Positions 36,933 through 47,700 are shown, counted from the stretch's first letter. The stretch: DNA of 64,000 nt from Limonium bicolor (GCA_023374045.1 CM041783.1:94337298-94401297), one strand, 5' to 3'. Program-made: numbers and translations. Notes: a model not told the origin generated them from the letters alone.

Positions 36933-38029
36933 CCCTTAACACTTAAAAAAAAAAAGAAATTTAAATTCTAAGAAGGGTATAGGTAATAAGGTATACCTTT
37001 GGTAGGGTGGTAATGATTGGGACACTAAGAACTTAAGGAATTAAGTTAAGATTAAGTATAAGCTTTAATGTTTAAAAATAGTTTGTAAGCTAAGTGACAA
37101 AGACTTGAGAGGTTATTGAATGGGAGTCCTTAGGGACTAAGTGAGTTAAGTAAGGTGCAAATAACTAATAACCTAAAAATGAATGAATGTTTTAGGTTTG
37201 TGAATTGGGACCCCGAAGAAGGTTAAACAAACAACGATCGACGGTGAACGGTACAGTCCTTCTTGTGACCTGCTTGCTAACGAGGTGTCCCTCGGCTTGT
37301 GTGCTATCTGTTTACTTGCTATGACTTAAATAAGATAAAGCATGCAACCGGTATATTTATTCTCGTTGTGTTTGTGTTGCCTTTACACTAACCCGCGAGA
37401 CTTGAGATGGTTACTAACCAAGTTTAGTACTTACTGAGTTAAGAATAAGAGTTAAGTTTGATGGTTGTTGGTTAATGCCCGTTAAGGCTTAGCTAGCACA
37501 TGGTGTTTAAGATGTCTACTAACTGGAACTTGAGTGAGGAAACCCGGGACCGATCTCCGGTCATGCATGCTAAGGAAAAAGGGGGACGGTATCTGAAGAG
37601 ATCCGCCCTCCGCTTAAGGACTTGTCTTCGGACTTGTAGCCTAGGGCCGGTTGCCGGCTCAGCTACGCTGGACTCCCGTCCAGAGTAGGTGGCATTAAGA
37701 TGGTGCGGTGGGATCACCTAAATCCCAGGTTCGAATTAAGCTACAACCAATCCCTTCCAGGAAAGGTTTGTATACTGAGATTAAGATTAAGATTGAGATT
37801 AAGATTAAGGTAAGGTAAGGAACTGAGATTAAGGAAATGAGGACTAAGGAGGGGGTACTATCCCACTTGTTAAGGGAACGCTTGAGTCGTTCATTTGTTG
37901 TGAACTATATGTTCATCTGTGGTTATTGTTATTGCACTTCATATTATGCTTGTGTATGTAATCAATTTCCATGCTATCGACAATTAGTCGTCGTAGCCCC
38001 GTTAGCTTGGGGGCCATGAGAGGGTGTAC

Positions 38030-38056
38030 CAGCATTCGTGCTGACCCCCTCGGGGG
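38030..38056 (+). other. Conserved double hairpin near the LTR B 3' end
   Basis: CAGCA(TTCG)TGCTG, a UUCG-type tetraloop, at 38030-38043 is followed at once by CCCCC(TC)GGGGG at 38045-38056. A pyrimidine-rich tract and TTGCAGGTAAG, resembling a splice acceptor, come next. Equivalents are at 48555-48582 (3' LTR), 57263-57289 (E) and 16025-15996 (solo LTR). Confidence 0.65.
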
Positions 38057-38419
38057 CTATTTTTACACTTGCAGGTAAGAGGCCCATGAGGACGCACTAC
38101 GAGAGTAGGAGCGGTTAGACTTAGGGTGGGACATTTATTTTGAGTTCGGGTTGCGCCTGTGCACCCGATGTTTATATTAAACTGATGTAAGTTGAGATTA
38201 TGTTTAAGATACTAGTACTCGGTTGGTTGTGGTATTGTGAATGTTGATGTTTGAGCTGGATAAGTATTTTTGGATAGTATTGTAAGTATTTAAGCCGGTA
38301 TATTCTAACGATCAGACCGTGGCAAGGTCCAGGTGTTGTTTATTTCCGCTGCGACGTATTCGATTAAGTGTTCAGGTTGCGATAACCACGATAGGCTTTG
38401 GATGGGGTGTTACAAAAAG

Positions 38420-38447
38420 TGGTATCAGAGCGTAGTTACGCTCTGAT
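38420..38447 (+). other. Primer-binding site of element B within a perfect hairpin
   Basis: TGGTATCAGAGC (38420-38431) is complementary to tRNA-iMet, five bases after the LTR. Bases 38424-38434 and 38437-38447 form a perfect 11-bp inverted repeat (ATCAGAGCGTA / TACGCTCTGAT) with a 2-base loop, so most of the primer site would be paired in RNA. Confidence 0.9.
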
Positions 38448-38649
38448 CAAGAAATACCGGACATGAGTAACCACCGAGTTAGGATATAAGTTAAGGAGTA
38501 AGTATTGGGTTAAGGGTGTGAGAAGTTAGAGTGAGTGGAGTCAGATGACCACTAATAAGAGTGGATTGTCTTTACCGTCTATGGACGTTATAAATTTACT
38601 AACCAAAGCAATGGTGAGTACGAATCTAATGTGAGTTATGCTTGTTCAG

Positions 38650-40055
38650 ATGGCAGGACGCCCTAGAGGAGGCCGAGGTCGCGGCCGGGGTGAGGATACT
38701 TCAGGGATACCTGGAGGGCAGACGATCGCAGAGATTGTAGCTGCCGCTTTAGGGCACATGGGCTATCAGCCTGGTGTGGGTGCACCACCCCCACCGCCAC
38801 AACCTAGGGAACCAAACTGGGTGAAGAGTCTTGCCGATCTTCGACCCGCGCACTTTAAGGGGGAGACCGATCCCGCCAAGCTTGAGGCGTACATCTCCGA
38901 GCTGGAGACCGCCTTCGAGACCCTTGATGTCCCTGCTGGGATCAAGGTGCGCTTAGCTGCTTTCTACCTGAAGGGGGCGGCAGGCGATTGGTGGAAGCTG
39001 GTGAGGGCCGAGCATGTGGCCAATCCAGAGTTCGGCTGGGAGCAGTACACCGCCTTGCTACGAGCAAAGTACCCCGCCCATGTCCAGACGAAGAAGCGCT
39101 TGCAGTTGGATGCGCTTAAGCAGTCGGACAAGATGACAGTGGACGAGTATTACTCAGAGTTCACTGCCTTGCTCCGTCTTCTGCCAGGTCTAGGGTATTC
39201 TGACCAGATCTTGGTGGACCGCTTCTATGGCGGGCTTAGCCATCGACTCCGCTACGGCATGGGGCCGACGAGTTACACTACCTTGCAGGTAATAAGAATG
39301 ATTGAGATTTGAGTAAGTGATGAATAAGATTTAGATTATGAGAAATAAGTGTGACTAATACTATGGAAAAGCAGGAGTGCTATCATGCCGCTGCTAAGGT
39401 TGAGATTACCGTCCAGCTGAGGGACGAGGAGAATGCTAAGAGGAAGAGTGCTGGTAAAAGCTCAGAGAGTCAAGGGCAAGGAGGGTACAAGAAACAAAAG
39501 TACTAGCCTCAGGCCCAGAAAATCAGAACCCAAAGGGGAAGGCGAAGGAGGAAAAGGGAAGGCTCGGAAGAGCCATGAAGTTGACGTATGCTTGCAGCTA
39601 CCACCCTGCGCTCTAAGCGCGCAAAGGGTAAGGAAATTGATATATGACATGAGTTAAGAACTAAAGTAGATAACCGTTTGAGATATGAGAAGATGACAAT
39701 ATGAATCATCAGGATCTGAGGAGACTGGAGAGGGAGCCGGTGGTGGCTACCAGCGACGCTTCATTGTACGGGGGTGTCACAAGGCCACCCCGGCTCGACT
39801 GTAAGGGGAACAAGGTGGAGTGCAACTTCTGCGGAGTGTATGGACACCGGGCATACGAGTGTTACCGGAACCCTGCTAGCAGAGCCTATAGGCCCGACAC
39901 CAGGGGCAAGGGCAAGACCGATCAGGGAGCTGGATCTGACGGTCAGAGGAAAGTGCAGCAGCCGGCGGACAAGAACCCACGGGTGACCCAGAAGACGGGA
40001 CCCACTTTACACATGGTGGACGCGGACGATGAGCCTGAGCCCTCATCGAGGCCAG
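38650..40055 (+). CDS. Gag of element B, three exons with CCHC zinc knuckle
   Basis: Structural protein packaging element RNA. Exon 1 (38650-39288, 213 codons) begins MAGRPRGGRGRG (an in-frame ATG lies at 38638) and holds the Ty3 Gag fold pattern: HFKGETDPAKLEAY, FYLKGAAGDWW, KYPAHVQTKKR, VDEYYSEF. It ends in phase 0 at CAG|GTAATA. Exon 2 (39375-39627) starts ECYHAAAKVEI. It has a TAG after KKQK, but removing one A from the AAAA run at 39496-39499 gives 84 open codons ending in phase 0 at AGG|GTAAGG. Exon 3 (39713-40055) carries the zinc knuckle CNFCGVYGHRAYEC and ends in phase 1 at CCAG|GTACC. The introns are inferred from canonical signals and matching phases. Gag introns are unusual for Tekay elements. 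Confidence 0.85.
39289..39374 (+). other. Inferred intron 1 in gag
   Basis: 86 bases, AT-rich with stops in all relevant frames, between CAG|GTAATAAG and AAAAGCAG|GAG. Removing it keeps phase 0 and joins two Gag-like segments. Confidence 0.7.
39628..39712 (+). other. Inferred intron 2 in gag
   Basis: 85 bases, AT-rich, between AGG|GTAAGG and CATCAG|GAT. Removal joins the basic gag tail to the zinc-knuckle exon in frame, once the single-base gag indel is allowed for. Confidence 0.65.
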
Positions 40056-40183
40056 GTACCACTATAACCATTTAGTAATAAAACTACCTGCTTACCGCAT
40101 TATCAGCATGTTTGGTGAATAAATGAGTTAAGTAAGAATAAGATGAGATTAGAACTAAGTAAGACATAACCTACCCACTTTAG
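40056..40183 (+). other. Inferred intron 3, between gag and the AlkB exon
   Basis: 128 bases with a stop soon after the donor (CCAG|GTACC) and the acceptor CACTTTAG|GA. Removal keeps phase 1 and makes a continuous Gag-AlkB frame. The same donor also fits the acceptor at 41121/41122. Confidence 0.65.
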
Positions 40184-40923
40184 GAAGATTCAACATCTGC
40201 TACCCAATACCATCTACACCTAACCCGGAGCACACCGACATCGAAACCATAGACTTTTCTACCGAACAATGTCAGGTTATCCGCCCAAGTATGATTTTAT
40301 TAAGGGGATACCTGACACCCGAAGCACAAATAGCCATCATCAGGAGATGCAATCAACTAGGAATGGGACCGGGAGGTTTTTACACACCGGAGTACCCAGG
40401 GGGAGCAAGGATGAAATTAAAGATGATGAGCTTGGGCAAGGATTGGAATTCGTATGCCAAGAATTACCAAACCATGAGGGAGCAAGATGGAGTCTCACCA
40501 CCGGGAATACCCGAAGAGTTCCATCCAGTTGTTACGCAAGCCGTGGAAATCGCTCAGCAGTTGGAAGCTGAACCGATTCCAGATATCCAAGCAGACATTT
40601 GTATTGTAAACTTCTACGAGAAGGATGGGAAACTGGGACTACACCAGGATGAGGACGAGACAACGGAGTCTCTCGAAAGAGGGATACCCGTAGTGTCTTG
40701 GTCCATCGGAGATGATGCGGAGTTTTTATACGGCGAGCAGAAGCGTGCGGACCGTGCAGATAAGATAGTACTTAAGTCAGGTGATGTATTAATTTTGGGA
40801 GGAGAATCAAGGATGTTATACCATGGGATTAAGAGAATCAAGCTGAATACAGCACCATCAGCAGTAATCAATGCGACACATATGAGACCAGGAAGATTAA
40901 ACCTAACCTTTAGACAGTATTAG
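40184..40923 (+). CDS. AlkB-type Fe(II)/2-oxoglutarate dioxygenase captured by element B
   Basis: Intact frame of 245 codons to a TAG at 40921-40923; the nearest internal ATG is 40291. It resembles the plant ALKBH1-like branch: FNICYP near the start, RPSMILLRGYL, LGMGPGGFY, KLKMMSLGKDW, DICIVNFY, IPVVSWSIGD, AEFLYG, LKSGDVLILGG and the C-terminus RPGRLNLTFRQY. Catalytic residues are all present: the iron ligands H (codon 153, 40642) and D (codon 155, 40648) in LHQD, H (codon 213, 40822) in YHG, and the 2-oxoglutarate arginine (codon 243, 40912). Such enzymes oxidatively remove methyl groups from RNA or DNA bases. It starts behind a splice acceptor in phase 1 matching the gag donor and ends as family members end, suggesting capture of a host gene's 3' part. 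Substrate unknown. Ordinary Tekay elements lack it, and element A has none at this place. Confidence 0.92.
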
Positions 40924-41121
40924 CCATGTAATGTTAGAATGAGATGAGAAATGAGATGTAAGATTGAAGCACATGTTGTAAACAGGATGGTCATGAATAA
41001 AATAACAGTGTTGTTCATATAAATTGATTACGACTCTTGTTATACCATCAATACTCATGGAGCTTGTGAACACAATTAGGTCATGGACTCGGTACGGAAG
41101 GTGCACTAAGCATAATTACAG
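40924..41121 (+). promoter_or_regulatory. Spacer after AlkB with possible poly(A) signal and pol splice acceptor
   Basis: After the AlkB stop come TTGTAA (about 40976) and AATAAA (40996-41001), then T-rich DNA. This is the layout of a plant 3' end and could be the captured host 3' UTR. The spacer ends ATAATTACAG|AG at 41121, a plausible splice acceptor for the protease exon. Confidence 0.5.
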
Positions 41122-44100
41122 AGGCACAGGCCGACGCCAGCGGTACTATCCTCACCGGCACCTTTCCGATCAATGGGATTGAGGCATCAGTTCTCTTCGA
41201 CTCAGGGGCCTCGCATACCTTTGTCTCTGCATCATTTGCGAGCAGGTTGGGGCTAGACGCTGATGAGCTACCCGACTTCACGGTTACGCTCCCGTCTAAG
41301 GAGAAGGTTCGTTGCACTCGTTACTACCGAGGAGCCACCATCAGAATTAAGGGGGAAGACTTCCCAGTCAGTTTCATTGAGTTCAGTAAGCTAGGATTTG
41401 ATGTTATCTTCGGGATGAACTGGTTGGAGCGGCACAAGGGACACATCCTCTGCGCCGAGCATAGATTGCTGCTCAGGAGTCCGTCTGGGGTAACAATATC
41501 ATACCGCCAGAGGCCCAGAGAGCCTTCGACTAAGATCATCACCGCCATGGCAATGCATAGAGAATTAAGGAGAAAGGAAGAAGTATACCTCTGCTATGTA
41601 CAGGACATAGAGAGAGACCCTAAGTTCGACCCCGACTTACCGGTAGTGTCAGAGTTCCCCGATCTATTCCCACGGGAACTGCCCGGCATGCCACCCACTC
41701 GGGAGGTAGAGTTCACCATTGAGCTGCTACCTGGTACCGGACCAATAGCCAAAGCACCATACCGTATGGCTCCGGCAGAAATGACTGAGTTAAAAGAACA
41801 AATGAAGGATTTGTTGGATAAAGGATTCATTAGACCAAGTGTGTCACCATGGGGAGCGCCAGTCCTCTTCGTGAAGAAGAAGGATGGTAGTCTCCGCCTC
41901 TGCATCGACTACAGAGAGCTGAATGCAGTGACAATGAAGAATAAGTACCCACTACCCCGCATTGACGATCTGTTCGATCAGTTGAAGGGAGCATCTGTGT
42001 TTTCCAAGATTGATCTCAGATCGGGGTATCATCAGATAGCCATTAAGGAGGGAGACATTGAGAAGACGGCATTCCGGACACGATACGGCCACTATGAGTT
42101 TACAGTGATGCCGTTCGGTTTGTCGAACGCACCGGCGAAGTTTATGGATCTGATGAACCGCTTGTTCCGGGAGCAGCTGGACAAGTCGGTCGTGGTTTTT
42201 ATTAATGATATTCTGATATATTCAAAGTCTAAGATTGAGCACGAGGAACATTTGAGGAGGGTATTGGAAATATTGAGGGAGAACCAGCTATATGCTAAGT
42301 TCTCCAAGTGTGAGTTTTGGCTTGACCAGGTCTCTTTCCTAGGTCATGTCATCTCAGATGCTGGGATCGCAGTGGATCCAGCAAAGATTGATGCCGTACG
42401 TACCTGGCCAAGGCCGAAGACTGTTACCGACATCCGAGCTTTCTCGGTCTGGCAGGTTACTACAGGAGGTTTGTTAGAGATTTCAGCAAGGTCGCGAAGC
42501 CGATGACCAGTCTGATGAAGAAGGATGCACCATTTCTGTGGACAGATGACTGTGAGAGATCATTTCAGCGCTTGAAGGACTCACTGACCACTGCACCGGT
42601 ACTGACCATTCCAGACGGTACAGAGGGCTTTGAGGTTTATTGTGATGCATCCGGCAGAAGGCTGGGTTGCGTGCTCATGCAACATGGCAAGGTGGTGGCA
42701 TATGCCTCACGCCAGTTGAAGAAACATGAGGAGAACTACCCCACACATGATTTAGAGCTGGGAGCTGTAGTCTTCGCTTTGAAGATATGGCGCCACTACT
42801 TATATGGGGTTAGTGTCACGATCTACACCGATCATAAAAGTTTGAAATACATATTCACTCAGAAGGAGTTAAATCTTCGACAGAGGAGATGGTTAGAGTT
42901 TCTGAAAGACTATGACATTGACCTCCAATACAAAGAAGGGAAGGCCAATGTTGTAGCAGATGCCCTGAGCCGTCGAGCACACTCACTCCATTCACTAGTT
43001 TCTTTCTCCAGCTTGGTTGATGAGGTGCGAGAGGCTCAGAGGACAGATGAGTATATGAGAGAAGTCAGACAGAAGCTGACAGATGGTACCTTTGAGAGTC
43101 AGAAATACGACTTCAGACTTCATGATGATGATCTGATCAGACTTAGGGGCCGATTATGCATACCACGGGGCAACACGGATCTGAAAGACCGTATACTTAG
43201 AGAATCACACTGTTCTTCAGTTTCCATCCATCCAGGAGCCTCTAAAATGTATAAAGACATGAAGAGATACTTCTGGTGGTCGGGGATGAAGACAGATGTT
43301 ACCGAGTTCGTCTTGAGGTGTCTCACATGCCAGAAGGTGAAATTCGAGCACCGACGACCGGGCGGAATGGTACAGTCGATGCCAGTTCCGGAGTGGAAGT
43401 TCCATGATATCTCCATGGACTTCGTAGTTGGACTTCCACCTGCTAGGGGAGGTCTCAACATGATATGGGTGGTGGTGGATCGCCTTACCAAAGTAACCCG
43501 ATTCATACCGATGAAGGATACTTGGAAGGTGACCAAATTAGCTGAGTTATTTGAGAAAGAAATCATGAGGCATCACGGCATACCAAAGACCATAGTGTCA
43601 GATAGAGATACCAGATTCCTTTCGAGGTACTGGAGAGCTACCAGAGAAGCGTTGGGTACAGAACTCAAGCTGAGTACCGCGTTCCATCCTCAGACAGATG
43701 GTCAGACTGAGCGTACTATTCAGACACTCGAGGACATGCTGAGAGCATGTGCCTTAGACTTCCAGGGCAGTTGGATTGACAGATTGCATCTGATCGAGTT
43801 TTCATACAACAACAGCTATCACGCTTCGATCAAGATGGCACTTTTTCAAGCGTTGTACGGTAGACCATGTCGTACACCGCTCTGTTGGGATGAGTCGAGT
43901 GAGACGGTCATTATAGGACCAGAGTACTTAGAACAAGTTAAGGCTGAAGTTCAGCAAATTAGGGAGAACATGAAAGCTGCTCAAGATAGGCAGAAGTCGT
44001 ATGCTGATGTTCGACGACGGGACCTGGAGTTCGCTTTGGGCGACCAGGTATTTCTGCGAGTATCACCGATGAAGGGTGTATTCAGGTTTGGGCAGAAGGG

Positions 44101-44458
44101 CAAGTTAAGCCCGAAATTTGTTGGTCCTTATGAGATTACGGAGCGGGTGGGCCCAGTTGCTTACAGGTTGAATTTACCTGCTGAGCTGGGTAAAGTGCAT
44201 GATGTTTTTCATGTTTCACAGCTAAAGAAATACATGCACCACCCCTCCCATGTGTTAGAACCTGAGAGGTTGACTTTAGAACCAAATATGAGATCCGTGG
44301 AGACTCCTCAGAGAATCTTGGACAGCAAGACTAGGGACACTCGCCACAAGTCAGTGCGACTGGTGAAGGTTCTCTGGTCTAACCAGGATGTCGAAGAGGC
44401 CACGTGGGAATTAGAGGATAAGATGAGGGCGAAGTACCCTTCTTTATTTACTGACTAG
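41122..44458 (+). CDS. Pol of element B (PR-RT-RNaseH-INT-chromodomain), one frameshift
   Basis: From the acceptor at 41121/41122 the frame continues gag in phase 1. Protease: [11 protein letters not shown] (DSG at 41199-41207). Reverse transcriptase: [25 protein letters not shown], then FIND at 42198-42209 where FIDD is expected (AAT for GAT), a likely loss of catalysis. One C is missing near 42443 (AFLGL reads AFSVW), shifting the frame into 42503-44458. RNase [29 protein letters not shown]. Integrase: zinc-binding HPG...CLTCQ, core [17 protein letters not shown] and [14 protein letters not shown]. The tail [20 protein letters not shown]...EEATWE is a Tekay-type chromodomain, thought to guide insertion to heterochromatin. 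Apart from these two lesions it is complete. Confidence 0.93.
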
Positions 44459-44488
44459 ATCGTCTGTATAGGGTACGGGGCGTACCCC

Positions 44489-44506
44489 TTTTTAAGGGGG
44501 GTAGAG
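44489..44506 (+). other. Second, internal polypurine tract of element B
   Basis: TTTTAAGGGGGGTAGAGC lies 30 bases after the pol stop and repeats the terminal tract at 44757. Element E has the same word at 61167-61182. It could be an internal plus-strand primer. Confidence 0.5.
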
Positions 44507-44756
44507 CTTCCTCGCTTTTGAGTTAGGAAACGATCATGTTTGTCGTTTGTTTGGTTGTTTAAGATGTGAATTTGTGTAAGTTGCTACACTTCGGTGTAAA
44601 TCTGAGTTATGTATAATACTTATGTATTGTATTTGAGATTGACCTTTGAGTCTTGAGATGTATGAATGTGAATATAAGATGTGGTATTAAGATTAAGAGA
44701 ACTGTGTACTGTGAATGGTTAAGCACATGTGTGAACTTTGAGGACAAAGTTCTTTT

Positions 44757-44769
44757 AAGGGGGGTAGAT
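44757..44769 (+). other. Polypurine tract of element B
   Basis: AAGGGGGGTAGAT directly precedes the LTR start TGAAATACCCC at 44770. The 20 bases before it are nearly the same in element E. Confidence 0.88.
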
Positions 44770-47700
44770 TGAAATACCCCAAACTTAGATATGGCGTTTG
44801 AATGATAAACTAAGATATAAGGAGGCTAAATAATGCCTTAGAAACATTAAGAAACACTTCTAATCAAGAAAATATAAGGAAACACCAAAAGAGCAGTTTA
44901 AGCAAAAACGCGCTCTAAGCTTGGAGAGACATGGGAGAGTACCCAAATATTGTTCTAAGACCTTAGTAATATCCTAATGGTCATTTTAAATCAATTACCA
45001 AAGAAAACCAAGCTTGAAAACAAGTTAAAACAGAAAATGTGCTTTAAGGAGTCTTAAAGCACGTTTTTGAAAAATTGTCTTGTAAATGAGTTTTGAATGG
45101 TTAAATGTCCATCATTACTCTTTAATTAACATGTGTACTATATAGTATCACATTTGGAAGTCTATATCAATGGGAAATCAAAAATTTCACAACAATGTGC
45201 CTTGTTTTGATGAATAGTGAATTAATTAAGCTAGTTTATAACATAAGTCTATATAAGTGAGACATTTGGTCAACAAAGACTTAATTACCCTCATTACTAA
45301 AAGGGGGCCGGTTTCTTAGGAGGTGAGTCACCACCTTCATGACTCATTAAGTAATTAAGAAAGCAAATAAGTCTTATAAAGCATAAAGTACTATTCACCT
45401 TTTACATAAATATCACTTTATTAGTTCTCTCTCCTCACTTCTTCATTCTCCTTTGTTTTCCCACGGTTTGAACTGCTCTCTCCCTTCTCCATTCACGTAG
45501 AGCTCAACCTCCATGAAAGCTCCACCTTCTCTTGGTCACATCTTACTCATTTTAGCTCCAAATCTAAAACAAAATACATATTCTTCTTAGTTAGCTCAAG
45601 CTCCTTCTTTCTATCTTTTCAAAACTTCAAGAGCTTCATTTTGGTGCCAAGTCAAACCACCATTAGAGGAGGAAATTCAAGTTTGGAGACTCCATTGGCA
45701 TCTCCATTCTCTTAAGGTAAAGAAAGTGTAAGAAAATCTAGGTTTCCACCATTTTCTTCACATGTCCGAAAATATATACTCATGGAACTCCATGTTTATG
45801 CTTTGTTCTAGCTTGTTTCTACTCTTCAAAGGAGAGAGGAGGTCCTTCTTGCTTCATATCCAAGCTTGTCTTGAGGAACTAAGGTAAAGCAATCAATTCA
45901 AAACCTTAAAACACATTTTAACCTAGGTTTTATTCCTTAAGGTAAGTGTGTTGTTTAGTGCTCATTAGAGTTATTGGACATTGTTTAGAACATTGGCAAG
46001 GAGAACTATATTGGTGACCGAGATTTGGTAAGAGAAGTCTAAGGAGAAAAGCTTGTGAAGCTTGTGAGAGAACAAGGTAAAATACTTACCTTAAGATGTC
46101 TTGTTGTTTAAGGGAATGGGATTTAGATATATGATGAGTTTAGTGTAGAGCTTATATTGGGAAGGTGCTATAAAACCTAGGAGGAACAATGACTATACTT
46201 GTGAACTTGTGACTAAGGAGCAAATGAGAAAAAGAGATAGTTTAAGAATATAAAGGTGAAGTACAAGAAGCATTTTATTTCAATGGGAGCCTTGTTGAGT
46301 GTATTCGCAGGTTGAAGGCAAATATATGTGGAAATTCAGTGGTTAAGATTATTGTCATTTAAGGGCCTAAGTGCCAAGCATTTTGAGTTTAAGCAATATA
46401 TGATGATGTGGTGAAGTTTTAGTGTAAATTGTGTGTTTAAGTGTTGTGATGAGAATTTGTGTGGTATTGGTTGTTTGACGGAGAAAAACCATGTGTTAGG
46501 AGGTACTATATACTAGAGAACCCATGGCAAAAATTTAAAGGAGAGTTTAAGTGTTTAAGATATTCTAAGGGAATTTAATGACTAAGGAAGTACTAGGAAT
46601 GTTCTATTGGTTGTCTTGATGAAAAAGGGTGAAGTTAAGGTGTTTTAATGACTTATAATGACTTAGGTATCACCATGGAAGATTTAGGAATCAAGAGAAT
46701 GTATTTGAGTATTTAGGACTTAGGTGAATGTTGGTGCACAACTAGGAAGGAAATAATGTGTTGATGATGGAAGTTTAAACTTGTGAAGGAACTTTTAGTA
46801 AATGCTTAAAAGAGTTTTAGATAGTGAGAGATGCTTGGGAGATGATGTTATAGTGGTGAAGAAAACATTTGGCATAGTGGTTACATTAGGTATGAACCAC
46901 CACCTAGAAACCTAGAGGAAAGCATTACAAGTGTGGCATTATTACAAGGAAAATGTATAATGATTAAGGTGAAACTTGGTGAATGATTTAATGTGTTTGG
47001 AGGATGCTCTAAGGTGGGTTTAAGGGTCTAAATGATGTTAGAACATATTGGATGGCTTGAGGAAAGGTTTAGAAAAGATTTGGCAAAGTTTGGGCATGAT
47101 TTAGTGGCGTCCGACCCAGGGGTCCGACCCAAGTTTGGGTCGGACGGCCTCTGACGGCCTCTGTTTAACGCCAGGGAAAGTTTCTGGAATGGTCCGACCC
47201 AGAAGGTTGGGTCGGACATGGGTCGGACGGGTGATTTTCAAAGGGCAAATAAGTTTCTGGAATGGTCCGACCCAGAAGGTTGGGTCGGACGTGGGTCGGA
47301 CATGAGAGGTTTTAGAAGACGGAAAGTTTCTGGAATGGTCCGACCCAGTTGGTTGGGTCGGACATGGGTCGGACATGTAGGGTTTTCCAAACCCGAAAGT
47401 TACTGGAATGGTCCGACCCAGAGGGTGGGTCGGACGGTGGGTCGGACGGCCCTTAACACTTAAAAAAAAAAAGAAATTTTAAATTCTAAGAAGGGTATTA
47501 GGTAATAAGGTATACCTTTGGTAGGGTGGTAATGATTGGGACACTAAGAACTTAAGGAATTAAGTTAAGATTAAGTATAAGCTTTAATGTTTAAAAATAT
47601 GTTTGTAAGCTAAGTGACAAAGACTTGAGAGGTTATTGAATGGGAGTCCTTAGGGACTAAGTGAGTTAATTAAGGTGCAAATAACTAATAACCTAAAAAT

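Larger units (their letters stand above)
28509..38414 (+). repeat. 5' LTR of element B, split by element D
   Basis: TGAAATACCCCAAAC at 28509 to GGGGTGTTACA ending at 38414. Segments 28509-30721 and 36507-38414 join across element D. It contains the 170-bp block shared with E (28725-28894), likely promoter DNA with AT-rich TATA candidates near 29140 followed by a pyrimidine-rich leader, the GTCCGACCCA hairpin array (36616-36932) and the double hairpin (38030-38056). Confidence 0.93.

Noticed and set aside
38614..38649. Intron between ATG|GTGAGT and TTGTTCAG|ATGG before gag
   Set aside because: Only 36 bases, well below the usual minimum for plant introns; gag can start at 38638 or 38650 without it.
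43120..43566. 148-codon minus-strand open frame
   Set aside because: Shadow of the integrase reading frame on the opposite strand.
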